The notes: generated by a model from the sequence alone, not told the origin. Shown: positions 34,075-43,803, numbered from the stretch's first letter. The stretch is 64,000 nucleotides of DNA from Hamadaea sp013361475 (GCF_040654195.1 NZ_JBFAHM010000001.1:310001-374000), one strand, 5' to 3'. Program-made: numbers and translations.

Positions 34075-34811
34075 TGGAGTTCCTCGCCGGTCGCGGTCCG
34101 CCCGCCGACCACCTCGACGAACACCTCTTCGAGATCCCGCCCGCCGGTCACCTGTTCCAGCGTGCCGACGGTGCGGATGCGCCCCTCCGCCATGATCGCG
34201 ACGTGGCTGCAGAGCCGCTCGACGACTTCCATGACGTGGCTGGAGAAGATCACCGTCCCGCCACCTTGGACGTATCGCTGGAGGATGTCGCGGATCAACG
34301 AGCCGCTCACCGGGTCGACCGCCTCGAAGGGCTCGTCCAGCACCAGCAGCCGGGGCGCGTGCAACAACGCGCAGGCCAGGGCGATCTTCTTCTTCATCCC
34401 CGCGGAGTAGTCGACGACCAGCGTCCGGCCCGCGTCGGCCAAGGCCAGCACGTCCAGCAACTCCTTCGCGCGCTGGTCCACGATCGCGCGCTCCATGCCG
34501 CGCAACATCCCTGTGTACGCGAGGAGCTCCGCCCCGTCCAGGCGGTCGAAGAGGCGTACGCCGTCCGGCATGACCCCGAGCAGCGCCTTGGCCTGGACGG
34601 GATCCGCCCAGACGTCGTGCCCGAGGACCACAGCCGTGCCCTGATCAGGACGCAGCAGCCCGACCGCCATGCTCAGCGTCGTCGTCTTGCCCGCGCCGTT
34701 CGGGCCGAGCAGCCCGAAGAAGCTGCCGGTCGGGACGTCGAGGTCGACGCCGGCGACGGCGACCTTCTGGTCGAACCGCTTCACGAGGCCATGCAGGGCT
34801 AGTGCTGTCAC
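34065..34811 (-). CDS. ABC transporter ATP-binding protein
   Basis: A 248-residue ATPase with Walker A GPNGAGKTTT (about 37-46), signature VDYSAGMKKKIALA (the first part degenerate from LSGGQ), Walker B LLVLDEPFEAVD and the switch histidine in FSSH. It energises the permease encoded immediately downstream. YSAGM in place of LSGGQ is a known variant in this exporter group. Confidence 0.95.
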   Translation of the reverse strand: MTALALHGLVKRFDQKVAVAGVDLDVPTGSFFGLLGPNGAGKTTTLSMAVGLLRPDQGTAVVLGHDVWADPVQAKALLGVMPDGVRLFDRLDGAELLAYTGMLRGMERAIVDQRAKELLDVLALADAGRTLVVDYSAGMKKKIALACALLHAPRLLVLDEPFEAVDPVSGSLIRDILQRYVQGGGTVIFSSHVMEVVERLCSHVAIMAEGRIRTVGTLEQVTGGRDLEEVFVEVVGGRTATGEELQWL

Positions 34812-34900
34812 GCACTGAGCTTAAGGTTCTACCGCCCGTTCCCCGCGAGCCAGTTGCGCCGGCCCGCCTTCGCCCGCGCCCGCTCGCCCGTTTTATTCCG

Positions 34901-34961
34901 GCTGGATCAGGGACCTCGGTCGAATCTTGGCGCAAGATTCGACCCGGATCCCTGATCCAGC
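34901..34961. repeat. Dispersed long palindrome, copy 3
   Basis: 29-base arms (starting GCTGGATCAGGGACCTCGGT) around a GCG loop, with three mismatches in the middle of the stem. It lies between two leftward genes, downstream of the symporter gene and upstream of the ABC ATPase gene. Confidence 0.92.
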
Positions 34962-34996
34962 GCTGAATGCTGCCGCACCCGACGGAGCGCGGGACG

Positions 34997-36475
34997 TCAG
35001 GAGACGACGCGGAGCGCTTCCGGCGCGTGCAGCCGGAACATGATCTGCCGAATGTCGGCGGGCACCCGATGCTGGGTGGCGAACGAGACCGCCACCATCA
35101 CGGCGAAGGCGAGTGGCACCGTCCACGCCGCCGGCTGTGCGATGAGTTCGCCGAGTGTGCCCGGCATCTCGGGACCGAACACGGTGACGAGGACCGAGGC
35201 CGCGGCCGCCCCGCCGCCGGCCAGGACGCCGGCCGCTGCGCCGAGGTCGGTCAGACCTCGCCACCAGGTGCCGAGCACGAGCAGCGGGCAGAAGCTCGAC
35301 GCGGCGACCGCGAAGGCCAGCCCGACGACTTGGGACACGTTCAGGCCGGTGACGTTCAGGGCGAGCAGCAGCGGAATCGCGCCACCGCTAACGGCGGCGA
35401 CCCGGAAAGCGCGGACCGAACCCCGCCCGAACACATCGGTCGCGAGCACGCCGGCGACCGCGGTGAGCAGCCCCGACGCGGTCGAGAGGAAAGCGGCGAA
35501 CGCCCCGGCCGCCACCAGCGCGCCGAGCAGCTGCCCCAGTACGCCGGACCCGAGCGCTCGTTCCGGCAGCAGCAGCACGACGGCGTCGCTTCGGCCGGAG
35601 GCCAACTCGGGTGTCCAGATGCGCCCGAGGACTCCGTAGAGCGTGGGGAAGAGGTAGAACGCCCCGACGAGACCCAGCACCACCAGGGTCGTACGCCGAG
35701 CGGCCGCACCGTCGGGGTTGGTGTAGAAGCGTACGAGGACGTGGGGGAGGCCCATCGTGCCGAGGAAGGTCGCCAGCATCAGCGAATAGGTGCTGAACAG
35801 ACCGCGTTCGCCACCCTCGCTCGGCAGCAGCCAGGCCAACGGTGCGGGGACTTCCGGCTGCCCCGTCGAGCGCCAGTGCAGCACGAGGAAGATCGCCGGC
35901 ACCGCGAGCGCGGTCAGCTTCAGCCAGTACTGGAAGGCCTGGACGAAGGTGATGGCGCGCATCCCGCCGAACGCCACATTGGCCGTCACCACGCCCGCGA
36001 CCAACACCGATCCCGCCCAATAGGGCGAACCCGTCACGGTCGCCAGGGTCAGCCCGGCGCCCTGGAACTGCGGCACGAGGTAGAGCCAGCCGATGAAGAC
36101 GACGAATCCGGTGGCCAGCTTGCGCAGCCGCCGCGAACCGAGCCGAAGCTCGCAGAAGTCGGGCAGGGTGAACGCGCCCGAGCGGCGTAGCGGCGCGGCG
36201 ACGAACAGCAGCAGCGCCAGATATCCCGCGGCGAAACCGACGGGATACCAGAGCATGTCCACGCCGTAGCGCAGGATCAGCCCGGCGACGCCGAGGAAAC
36301 TCGCCGCGCTCAGGTACTCCCCGCCGATCGCGGCCGCGTTCCAGGTCGGGCTGATGACCCGGGAGGCCACCAAGAAGTCGCTGGTCGTGCGGGCCAGCCG
36401 CAGACCGTAGGCCCCGATGCCCAGCGTCGCGAGCGTCACCACGCCGATCGCGGGGATCAGGTAGGGGTTGCTCAC
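34997..36475 (-). CDS. Sodium/solute symporter (SSS family, acetate/monocarboxylate-type)
   Basis: A 492-residue transporter with about thirteen helices. Characteristic segments include DFLVASRxISPTWNAAAIGGEYLSAASF split over helix 1, and GLPHVLVRFYTNPDG in the central loop, as in ActP/MctC monocarboxylate permeases. GTG 36475 overlaps the stop of the small DUF485-like protein by 4 bases. The upstream LytTR two-component genes suggest nutrient-responsive expression. Confidence 0.92.
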   Translation of the reverse strand: MSNPYLIPAIGVVTLATLGIGAYGLRLARTTSDFLVASRVISPTWNAAAIGGEYLSAASFLGVAGLILRYGVDMLWYPVGFAAGYLALLLFVAAPLRRSGAFTLPDFCELRLGSRRLRKLATGFVVFIGWLYLVPQFQGAGLTLATVTGSPYWAGSVLVAGVVTANVAFGGMRAITFVQAFQYWLKLTALAVPAIFLVLHWRSTGQPEVPAPLAWLLPSEGGERGLFSTYSLMLATFLGTMGLPHVLVRFYTNPDGAAARRTTLVVLGLVGAFYLFPTLYGVLGRIWTPELASGRSDAVVLLLPERALGSGVLGQLLGALVAAGAFAAFLSTASGLLTAVAGVLATDVFGRGSVRAFRVAAVSGGAIPLLLALNVTGLNVSQVVGLAFAVAASSFCPLLVLGTWWRGLTDLGAAAGVLAGGGAAAASVLVTVFGPEMPGTLGELIAQPAAWTVPLAFAVMVAVSFATQHRVPADIRQIMFRLHAPEALRVVS

Positions 36476-36891
36476 CGCCGATCACCGCCGGCGTCGCGGT
36501 GCAGCGCGGCGTAGTCGGTCTCGTTGCGGTCCGCCAGGCGCACGAAGGCCACGCCCACCGCGATCAGGAAGGGGTACGCGAGAAAGCCGAGCAGCAGCCA
36601 CGGCAGCCGGAATCCGGCGATCCGAACCTCGCCGAAGCTGGGCGCCAGACTGAACAGCAGCGGCAGCGTGCCGAGCCCGACGAGCACGACGACGGCGAGC
36701 CGGAGGGCGAGCGCGAGCTGTGCCCGGACGAGACCCCGGAGCAGGACGTCCTGGACGGCCGCCGGATCGGCCGGATCGCCACCGCGCCGGGGGGTGGCGA
36801 TCTCCGCGAGCACCACCCGAGTGCGGACCGGCCCCGGCGCGTCGTCAGTCCGCTGAGCAGCGGACTCCGAGCCGTCGGGGGGCGGTGTCAT
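36472..36891 (-). CDS. Small two-helix membrane protein, DUF485-like symporter partner
   Basis: A 139-residue protein with a disordered N-terminus (about 1-45) and two transmembrane helices (about 60-82, 94-115). Size, topology and GTGA overlap with the symporter match the DUF485 proteins that accompany ActP/MctC-type transporters. It may aid their stability or activity. Assignment is mainly by context. Confidence 0.8.
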   Translation of the reverse strand: MTPPPDGSESAAQRTDDAPGPVRTRVVLAEIATPRRGGDPADPAAVQDVLLRGLVRAQLALALRLAVVVLVGLGTLPLLFSLAPSFGEVRIAGFRLPWLLLGFLAYPFLIAVGVAFVRLADRNETDYAALHRDAGGDRR

Positions 36892-36931
36892 GCCGGGAGT
36901 CTATCGACGAGGCACGACACCGCCATCCCCC

Positions 36932-39073
36932 TCAGCGCTGGTAGTCGTACCCCCGGCGGCCCTGGCACGGGCCGAACCCGGTCGGGAACCGCTCGGCCAG
37001 AATGCGCCGGGCCTCGGCCCGGCTCCAGTTCCACTCGTACCAGTCATCCTGGTCCTCGCTCAGCTCCCGGTCGATGTCGCCGAGGACGCAGTTGCGGGCG
37101 TTCTCCGGCAGGTCGACCAGGGCGGGCACGGCGTCGGCCGACATCGCGCCCAGGTACCAGAGGTCGATCTTCTCGCCCGCCTGGTACCGGTCGATGTTGT
37201 GCTGGGCGATGTAGTGCTCGGGGTTGAGCGCGGCTGCGGCGAGCAGCATGACGACCCAGATCCCGAGGACGGCCCGGGACAGCCACGGCGCCTTCATCTT
37301 CCAGCCGGCCAGCAGGACCAGCAGGAAGCTGATGCCGAGGAAGATCTCCAGCATCGCGACGGCGAAGCGTTCCCGGGTCAGCCCGTACGTGTCGACGTAG
37401 AGCTGGAGCCGGGTCAGGGCGGAGACCACGATGACGATGCTCAGTACGCACAGCGTCCCGAGCAGGATCTGCAAGGTCAGCCGTTCGCGGCGCTGCTCCT
37501 TGTGCCCCCAGCGGGCGGCGGCCGCCACGATCATCAGGGTCAGCAGCGAGACCACCACCAGCTGCCGGAAGCCGGCGACGGCGTACTTGGCGTAGGTGAT
37601 CTGCGAGTGCTCCAGGACGTAGGTGTTCCCGCCGAACAACGCCGTGAACTGCACGGCGACGAAGCCGACGAAAAGCAGGGCGAGCGCGGCCAGCGGCAGG
37701 GCCAGCAGGTCGCGGCCGAACCGCGGGCGGCCCGGGCTCTCCATGCCCCGCAGGTCCGGTGGGTTGCTGGCGAGGAACACTCCGCCCGCCGCGAGCAGCA
37801 GGCCCACGCACAGCAGGAAGATGCGCAGGATCATGTTGCCGGCGTCCCAGTGCGGGATGACCTTGCCGATCCGGTTGAAGAACGCCTCGAGGTAGTGGGC
37901 GAAGACGGCGTCGGCCGAGGCGAACAGCGCCCCGAAGATCAACAGGAGTACCAGCGTGATGACCAGCGACAACACGACGTTGGCGTTGCGTCGGGACCGG
38001 GCGGCGGCGGCGGAGGCGTCCCCGTCCTGCCCGGCCGCGCGGCGTCGTTCCGCCCGGCGCGCCGCCATCCCGGCCAGGCTCTGCGCCACCCAGGGGATGC
38101 TGCGGAATCCGGCGATCGGCGCGGCGACCACGCCGAACAGCATGGCCCGTACCGACTTGCCGCCCGCCGCGGCCAGCGAAGCGCAGGCGAGCGCACCGAT
38201 GACGAAGTAGAAGGTGAGAAGTCCCGACGCTCGGATGGCGCTCATCGTCAGCAGCGCCAACGCGGCCAGCCCCCAGACCAGGCGCATGATCCGATCGTTG
38301 CGGCTGACCTCGGCGTCACTGCGCCAGGCGGCGTACCCGACGCCGAGGGCTGCGGCGAGACCGGCGATCGGCCAGCCGATGCCCGGCTTGCTCAGCGGCA
38401 GGGCCAGGGCGAAGCCGAGTCCGCCGAGGAGGATGCCCAGCAGTGCCAGGGCGGGGGCGGGACGCCGCGGCCCCGGCCACCGGGTCTGCGTGAAGCTCGG
38501 TGGCGGCGGCTTGCGTGGGGCGTACCCGGGTTGGTTCGTCCAGTAGCCCGTCGGGGGCGGCGGATATGGCGGCATGGGCTGCGGCGCCCCGGGCGGCGGA
38601 GCCTGGGGCGGCACCGCGAACACCGGCTGCCCGGCCGACTGCGGAGTCGGCTGGGGCATCGGCTGCGCGGATGGTGGTTGCGCCGCGGGTTGCGTGGGAA
38701 CCACGTTCGGTGCCGGCTCGACGGTCAGCGCTGTCGCGCCGACCGGAGTCGCCGCCGGCTCCGCGGTCCCAGCCGGCTCGGCCGCCTGTGCCGTCACGGC
38801 CTTCTTCGCGGGCGCCGCCTTCTTCGCAGGCGTGGCCTTGGCCGGTGCTGCCTTCTTGGCGGGCGTGGCCTTCTTGGCCGGGGCGGCCTTCTTCGCCGCC
38901 GGGGCCGCGGCCGGATCGGCGCCTGCTGCCGCCTTCTTCGCCGGCCGGGTCCGCTTCGCCGGTGGCGCGGGCGGTTCCGCCTCCGCTGGGACCGCGGGCG
39001 AGGCTTCTGCCGCCTCCGGTGTGGACGGCGTCGCCTCTTCCGGCGGCAGGGGCTGTTCAGGCGTCTCAGACAT
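36932..39073 (-). CDS. DUF4153/DUF4173-like polytopic membrane protein with Lys/Ala-rich tail
   Basis: A 713-residue protein. The N-terminal 120 residues are Ala/Lys/Pro-rich with repeated PAKKA/PAKKAT units like histone H1 and HupB tails. A Pro/Gln-rich linker follows (to about 185), then about twelve membrane helices (about 205-620) and a soluble C-terminal part ending in a Trp-rich YEWNWSRAEAR helix. Function is unknown. The AGGAGA site before ATG 39073 supports the start. It lies between the symporter and the two-component genes, all leftward. Confidence 0.82.
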   Translation of the reverse strand: MSETPEQPLPPEEATPSTPEAAEASPAVPAEAEPPAPPAKRTRPAKKAAAGADPAAAPAAKKAAPAKKATPAKKAAPAKATPAKKAAPAKKAVTAQAAEPAGTAEPAATPVGATALTVEPAPNVVPTQPAAQPPSAQPMPQPTPQSAGQPVFAVPPQAPPPGAPQPMPPYPPPPTGYWTNQPGYAPRKPPPPSFTQTRWPGPRRPAPALALLGILLGGLGFALALPLSKPGIGWPIAGLAAALGVGYAAWRSDAEVSRNDRIMRLVWGLAALALLTMSAIRASGLLTFYFVIGALACASLAAAGGKSVRAMLFGVVAAPIAGFRSIPWVAQSLAGMAARRAERRRAAGQDGDASAAAARSRRNANVVLSLVITLVLLLIFGALFASADAVFAHYLEAFFNRIGKVIPHWDAGNMILRIFLLCVGLLLAAGGVFLASNPPDLRGMESPGRPRFGRDLLALPLAALALLFVGFVAVQFTALFGGNTYVLEHSQITYAKYAVAGFRQLVVVSLLTLMIVAAAARWGHKEQRRERLTLQILLGTLCVLSIVIVVSALTRLQLYVDTYGLTRERFAVAMLEIFLGISFLLVLLAGWKMKAPWLSRAVLGIWVVMLLAAAALNPEHYIAQHNIDRYQAGEKIDLWYLGAMSADAVPALVDLPENARNCVLGDIDRELSEDQDDWYEWNWSRAEARRILAERFPTGFGPCQGRRGYDYQR

Positions 39074-39136
39074 CCGGCTTCTCCTGTCAGACCAGCGGGT
39101 CCGTCACAGCGGACTGGACTGTAACTGGAAGGAGGC

Positions 39137-39913
39137 TCAGGCGGGGGCCCCGCGTTGCCAGCCCTGCTTGGCGGCGCGGACGAGACGGTCTTTCAGCTCG
39201 CGGGTATGCCGACGGCTGACGGGCAGCTCAGCGCCGTCGACGACGACGACGTAGCCGGTGTTGGTCAGCCGTAGTTCACCTATAAGTCTGATCTGCACCA
39301 GGTACGAACGGTGGATACGCACGAAGCCTGCGTCAGCCCAGCGCTCGGCCAGCGTCGCCAGCGGTACGCGGACGAGATGGGAGCCGCCCGCCGTATGCAG
39401 CCGGGCGTAGTCGCCCTGTGCCTCCACCCAGCGGACCGCCGAGCGGGGCAGCATCTTCGTGACCCCGGCCAGCTCCACCGGGATCGACACGTCCTCGCCC
39501 GCCGGGACCGGCGGGGCGACCGGGAGGACGAGCCGGGCGACGACCCGCCGGACGGACTCGGCGAGCCGGTCGGCCCGGATCGGCTTGCGGACGTAGTCCA
39601 CGACGCCGAGGTCGAAGGCGTCCACCGCCGCGTCGTCGTACGCGGTCACGAAGACGACGGCGGGCGGCCGGGCGAACCGCCGCAGGACGCGGGCCAGCTC
39701 CAACCCGTCCAGGCCGGGCATCCGGATGTCGAGGAAGACCGCGTCGACCTCGTGATCCCGCAGGATGCGCAGGGCGTCGGTCGCGTCGGCGGCGGTGTGC
39801 AGCCGGGCGATGCGCGGATCGGCTCGCAGCAGATAGGCCAGCTCGTCCAGGGCGGGCGGCTCGTCGTCGACCGCCAGGACGCGCAAGAAGGCCGGAACGT
39901 CGGGCGTACTCAC
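39137..39913 (-). CDS. LytTR-family response regulator
   Basis: A 258-residue regulator: receiver domain (about 10-125) with acidic pair VDDE, phospho-acceptor Asp62 (FLDIRMPG), Thr (FVTAYD) and Lys (YVRKP); LytTR DNA-binding domain (about 150-255) with WVEAQGDYARLHT and FVRIHRSYLV. Such regulators bind imperfect direct repeats. Its ATG region overlaps the sensor gene by 4 bases, making a cognate pair. Confidence 0.96.
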   Translation of the reverse strand: MSTPDVPAFLRVLAVDDEPPALDELAYLLRADPRIARLHTAADATDALRILRDHEVDAVFLDIRMPGLDGLELARVLRRFARPPAVVFVTAYDDAAVDAFDLGVVDYVRKPIRADRLAESVRRVVARLVLPVAPPVPAGEDVSIPVELAGVTKMLPRSAVRWVEAQGDYARLHTAGGSHLVRVPLATLAERWADAGFVRIHRSYLVQIRLIGELRLTNTGYVVVVDGAELPVSRRHTRELKDRLVRAAKQGWQRGAPA

Positions 39914-41112
39914 GCGGACACTCCGGGGTGGAACTTCGGGATCCGGAGACTGACCTTCGTCCCCGCGCCCAGTGCGGTCTCCACGATCAGCCCGAACCGG
40001 TCGCCGAACACCGACCGGAGTCGTTCGTCCACGTTGGCCAGGCCGACGTGCTGGCCGGCCTCGTCGTCCTCGGTCAAGTGGTCACCGCCTCCGGGGCGCC
40101 TCGCCAGGATGGCCGGATCCATCCCGACACCGTCGTCCTCCACCGTGATGTGGCATTCCGAGCCCGCGTCCTCGGCCTCGATCCGCAGACTACCCACCCC
40201 GGGTTTGCGGGACAGCCCGTGGCGTACGGCGTTCTCGACGAGCGGTTGCAAGCACAGGAACGGCAGCGTCACGGGCAGCACCTCGGGCGCGATCCGCAGG
40301 CGTACCTGGAGACGGTCGCCGAACCGGGCGCGTTCGATCGTCAGATAGCGGTCGATCGACCGCAGCTCCTCGGCCAGCGTCGTGAACTCGCCGTGCGCCC
40401 GGAACGAGTACCGGGTGAACTCGGCGAACTCTTCGAGCAGCTCCCGCGCCCGGTCCGGGTCGGTACGCACGAACGAGGCGATCGCGGTCAGCGCGTTGTA
40501 GATGAAGTGCGGGCTGATCTGGGCACGGAGGGCGCGTACCTCGGCGCGGGCGAGGCGGGCGCGGGACCGGTCCAGCTCGGCCAGCGCCAACTGGGCCGAC
40601 ACCCAGCGACCGGTCTCCAGGGACGCCTGGACCAGACCGGGAGCCGGGCGATCCGAGGTCACGGCGGCCAACGCCGCTCGGGCGGTGACGCCGTCCCCGG
40701 TCAACGGCACGATGACCGCGCCCCGGACCGGGCAGTCGATCCGCTCGCACGGCAGCTCCTCGATCGTCAGGACAGCGGTACGCCCGGAGCGGATCCCGGC
40801 GCTCGCCGCCGCCACGAGCTGTTCCGAGTGGTGGCCACCGAGGCCGTCCAACGCGAGTTGCGTACCGTCCTCGTAGAGGCCGAGACCGGCCGACCCGATC
40901 AGGGGACGGAGATGGCGTACCGCCCGGGTCGCGGAGGCCGGAGTGAGACCGGCCCGCAGCGGCTCCGCGGCCAGGCCCGCCGAGTGGAGCACCTGATAGG
41001 TGGCGCGCTGGGCCGCGGTGGCGATGCGCGGACGGCGACGGAGCCGGACCACCGCGCCCACCGCGAGCGCCAACGCCAGGACGAGCGCGAGCGCGGCGAG
41101 AGCGGTGGGCAT
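39910..41112 (-). CDS. LytS/YehU-type sensor histidine kinase
   Basis: A 400-residue sensor with one N-terminal helix (about 5-23), a GAF-like region (about 60-175) and a His_kinase/HATPase module. Phospho-acceptor is His202 in LRAQISPHFIYNAL; the N-box is LVENAVRHGLS and a G-box is DDGVGMD. Two cysteines in PCERIDCPVRG within the GAF-like part could sense metal or redox state. It pairs with the LytTR regulator downstream and probably controls the nearby symporter. Confidence 0.94.
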   Translation of the reverse strand: MPTALAALALVLALALAVGAVVRLRRRPRIATAAQRATYQVLHSAGLAAEPLRAGLTPASATRAVRHLRPLIGSAGLGLYEDGTQLALDGLGGHHSEQLVAAASAGIRSGRTAVLTIEELPCERIDCPVRGAVIVPLTGDGVTARAALAAVTSDRPAPGLVQASLETGRWVSAQLALAELDRSRARLARAEVRALRAQISPHFIYNALTAIASFVRTDPDRARELLEEFAEFTRYSFRAHGEFTTLAEELRSIDRYLTIERARFGDRLQVRLRIAPEVLPVTLPFLCLQPLVENAVRHGLSRKPGVGSLRIEAEDAGSECHITVEDDGVGMDPAILARRPGGGDHLTEDDEAGQHVGLANVDERLRSVFGDRFGLIVETALGAGTKVSLRIPKFHPGVSA

Positions 41113-41125
41113 GCGCGCCGCGGAG

Positions 41126-42775
41126 CTAGTACGCGCCCTTGCGGGCGAACACCACGCCGACCGTCCGCCACAGGATGGCCAGGTCGTAGGCGAGCGACCA
41201 GTTGTCCACGTAGTAGAGATCCAGCCGCACCGCCTCCTCCCACGTCGTGTCGGAGCGGCCGGAGACCTGCCAGAGGCCGGTCATGCCGGGCCGCACGAGC
41301 AGACGGCGGCGGGCCGGGCCCTCGAAGTCGTCGTCGCCGGCGGGCAGCGGACGCGGCCCGACCAGGGACATCTCGCCGAGGATGACGTTGATGAGCTGGG
41401 GCAGCTCGTCGAGCGAGGAGGCCCGCAGGAACCGCCCGATCGGGGTGACCCGGGGGTCGTCCTTCATCTTGAAGAGCAGGCCGTCGCTCTCGTTGAGGTC
41501 GACCAGAGTCGCCAGGCGCTCCTCGGCGTCGGTGTACATGGTCCGGAACTTCCAGACCCGGAACGTGCGGCCCTCGTGGCCGATCCGCTTCTGCCGGAAG
41601 AACACCGGACCGGGGTCGGTGATCTTGATGGCCAGCGCGATGATCGCGAAGATCGGCAGGAGCGCGATGACGCCGAGGATGGCGCAGATCCGGTCCATCG
41701 CGTTCTTCGCCAGGAGCGAGACGCCGGACAGCGTCGGCTCCTCGACGTGCAACAGCGGCAGACCCTCGATCGGCCGGATGTGCACGCGGGGACCGGCGAT
41801 GTCGGTGATCTGCGGCGCGACGACCAGGTCGACGCCGGAACCCTCCAGCTCCCAGGCCAGCTCACGCAGCTTGCCGGGCTCGGAGTTGGCCGAACCGCAG
41901 ATGGCGATGGTGTCCGCGCCGACCTCGTGGACGAGCCCGATGATGTTGCGGTTCGTGTAGACCGGGATCGGGACCTGGGCCCGGCGGGCGGCGGAAACGC
42001 CGTCGGTGAGGTGTATCGCCACCGGCTGCAGCCCGGCGGCCGGGCTACGCGTGACGATCTTGTAGACGTAGAGCGTCTCCTGCAGGGTGCCGACCAGCAG
42101 CGTGCGGTGGTTGGCGTGCCGGATGCGCCGCCGAACGGAGTGCAGCGCCCGCCGGGCCAGTCCGCGCAGGATCAGCATGTAGACCAGGGCGCCGAGGACG
42201 GCGGTCAGCACGGACCACCGGGACAGCAGCACACGGAAACCGAAGGCGGCGACCGAGACGGTGGCCAGCACGGCCACGCCCGCACGAACGACACGTTTGA
42301 ACTCGTCCGCCCCGATGCCGAGCCGGCGACGGTCGTAGGCCCCGTTGCCCCAGAGCAAAATGAGCCAGCAGACCGGCAACGCCACGTAGGCGATCTCGGC
42401 GAAGAACGGGACGTTGAGGCCGGTGCTCGCCCGCGTCTCCCACCAGGTGACGGCGGTGTAGCTGCCGAGCACGGCGGCGGCGTAATCGAGGACGATCAGC
42501 ACCATGATGTAGGGCCGATGCCATCGGGCGAGCCGCGGACGCGTGCGCATCCAGACCGAGCGCGTGACGCCGTTGTATTTCTTCCGAGCGCCGTTCACCG
42601 CGGCGGCCCGGCGACCGGCGCCGGTTCTCGGCCCGCCGTCGGCGGGTTGACCTGTGGACTCTCCGGCAGCCGGAACCGTCGGAAGCTCTTGCGTGGGCTC
42701 CGACTCGGTGCGTCCCGCGACCTCTGGAGGCTTCTTGAGACTCGTCGTCACCTCACCCGGGTCCTCCCGTGCCAC
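41126..42775 (-). CDS. Polyprenyl-phosphate sugar phosphotransferase (exopolysaccharide priming enzyme)
   Basis: A 549-residue WbaP/CpsE-type enzyme. A disordered N-terminus (about 1-85) is followed by four membrane helices, a CoA-binding-like middle domain (about 225-345), a fifth helix and the catalytic sugar-transferase domain with KFRTMYTDAEER, SSLDELPQLINVILGEMSLVGPRP split over the core, and RPGMTGLWQVSGRS. It transfers sugar-1-phosphate to undecaprenyl phosphate, starting a polymer repeat unit. GTG 42775 is the longest start; GTG 42751, with GGGAGGA upstream, may be the real one. Confidence 0.95.
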   Translation of the reverse strand: MAREDPGEVTTSLKKPPEVAGRTESEPTQELPTVPAAGESTGQPADGGPRTGAGRRAAAVNGARKKYNGVTRSVWMRTRPRLARWHRPYIMVLIVLDYAAAVLGSYTAVTWWETRASTGLNVPFFAEIAYVALPVCWLILLWGNGAYDRRRLGIGADEFKRVVRAGVAVLATVSVAAFGFRVLLSRWSVLTAVLGALVYMLILRGLARRALHSVRRRIRHANHRTLLVGTLQETLYVYKIVTRSPAAGLQPVAIHLTDGVSAARRAQVPIPVYTNRNIIGLVHEVGADTIAICGSANSEPGKLRELAWELEGSGVDLVVAPQITDIAGPRVHIRPIEGLPLLHVEEPTLSGVSLLAKNAMDRICAILGVIALLPIFAIIALAIKITDPGPVFFRQKRIGHEGRTFRVWKFRTMYTDAEERLATLVDLNESDGLLFKMKDDPRVTPIGRFLRASSLDELPQLINVILGEMSLVGPRPLPAGDDDFEGPARRRLLVRPGMTGLWQVSGRSDTTWEEAVRLDLYYVDNWSLAYDLAILWRTVGVVFARKGAY

Positions 42776-42907
42776 GTTCGCCAGTCTTCCATTCCCACCA
42801 CCGAGACAGGGCTCACATGTAGTGGGGAGGAAGCCCGAGTCACTATACCGACGTTTGACGGGTGCGGAAGAGGGCTGATCATGCAGTGACTCTGAGTTCT
42901 CCGCACG

Positions 42908-43768
42908 TCACCTCAAGAGTTTGGACAGCCGGCGGTCCGCGAGGGGCTTTCCGCCGGTCTGACAGGTCGGGCAATACTGCAGGCTGGAGTCGGCGAAAGA
43001 GACTTCCCGGACGGTGTCTCCGCAGATCGGGCAGGGCTGCCCGGTACGCCCGTGGACCCGCAATCCGCCCTTCTTCTCGCCCTTCAAGGTGGCCGCCTTC
43101 TGCCCGACCGACCGGTTCACCGCGTCGGTGAGGGTGTCGAGCATCGCGTCGTAGAGCGACTTGATCTGCTCGTCGGTCAGCTTCCCGGTGAGCGCGTACG
43201 GCGAAAGCCGGGCGGCGTGCAGGATCTCGTCCGAGTACGCGTTGCCGACCCCGGCGATGATCTGCTGGTTCCGCAGGACGCCTTTGATCTGCCCGGACTG
43301 CTTGCGGACCAGCCCGGCGAACTCCTCGAGCGAGAGCCCGAGCGGCTCCGGGCCAAGCGAGGCGATCTGCGGGATCGTTTGGGGGTCGCGGACGAGGTAG
43401 ACGGCCAGCTTCTTCTGCGTGCCCGCCTCGGTCAGGTCGAAGCCGGACCCGTCGTCGAGGCGTACGCGCAAGGCGATGGGGCCCTTGCCGGGCTTGAGTG
43501 GAGTGGCCGAGGTGAAGGTCTCCCGGTAGTGCAGCCAGCCCGCTCGGGCCAGATGTGTCACCAGCATGAGATCGTCGCCCAGACTGATCTCCAGGAACTT
43601 GCCCCGCCGGCCGGCGTCGGTGACCGTCCGTCCGGTCGCCGCGCTCACCGGTGGATCGAACGTCTTCAGGGCGCTGATCGCCGAGACTTCGATCCTGCTC
43701 ACGGTGTGGCCCACCGCACGCTCGCGCAGGAAGGCGGCGAGCGCTTCGACTTCGGGCAGTTCTGGCAC
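42908..43768 (-). CDS. Fpg/Nei-family DNA glycosylase
   Basis: A 286-residue base-excision repair enzyme. MPELPEVE provides the catalytic Pro2 and Glu3; the helix-two-turn-helix contains QIIAGVGNAYSDEILH, and the C-terminal zinc finger has CPICG...YCPTCQTGG. It removes oxidised bases and cuts the strand. The N-terminus varies from classic MutM, and actinobacteria carry several paralogues, so substrate preference (8-oxoG or oxidised pyrimidine) is uncertain. Confidence 0.95.
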   Translation of the reverse strand: MPELPEVEALAAFLRERAVGHTVSRIEVSAISALKTFDPPVSAATGRTVTDAGRRGKFLEISLGDDLMLVTHLARAGWLHYRETFTSATPLKPGKGPIALRVRLDDGSGFDLTEAGTQKKLAVYLVRDPQTIPQIASLGPEPLGLSLEEFAGLVRKQSGQIKGVLRNQQIIAGVGNAYSDEILHAARLSPYALTGKLTDEQIKSLYDAMLDTLTDAVNRSVGQKAATLKGEKKGGLRVHGRTGQPCPICGDTVREVSFADSSLQYCPTCQTGGKPLADRRLSKLLR

Positions 43769-43803
43769 CCGTCCAAGTTACCCCGACCGATAAGGTTCTT
43801 CAG

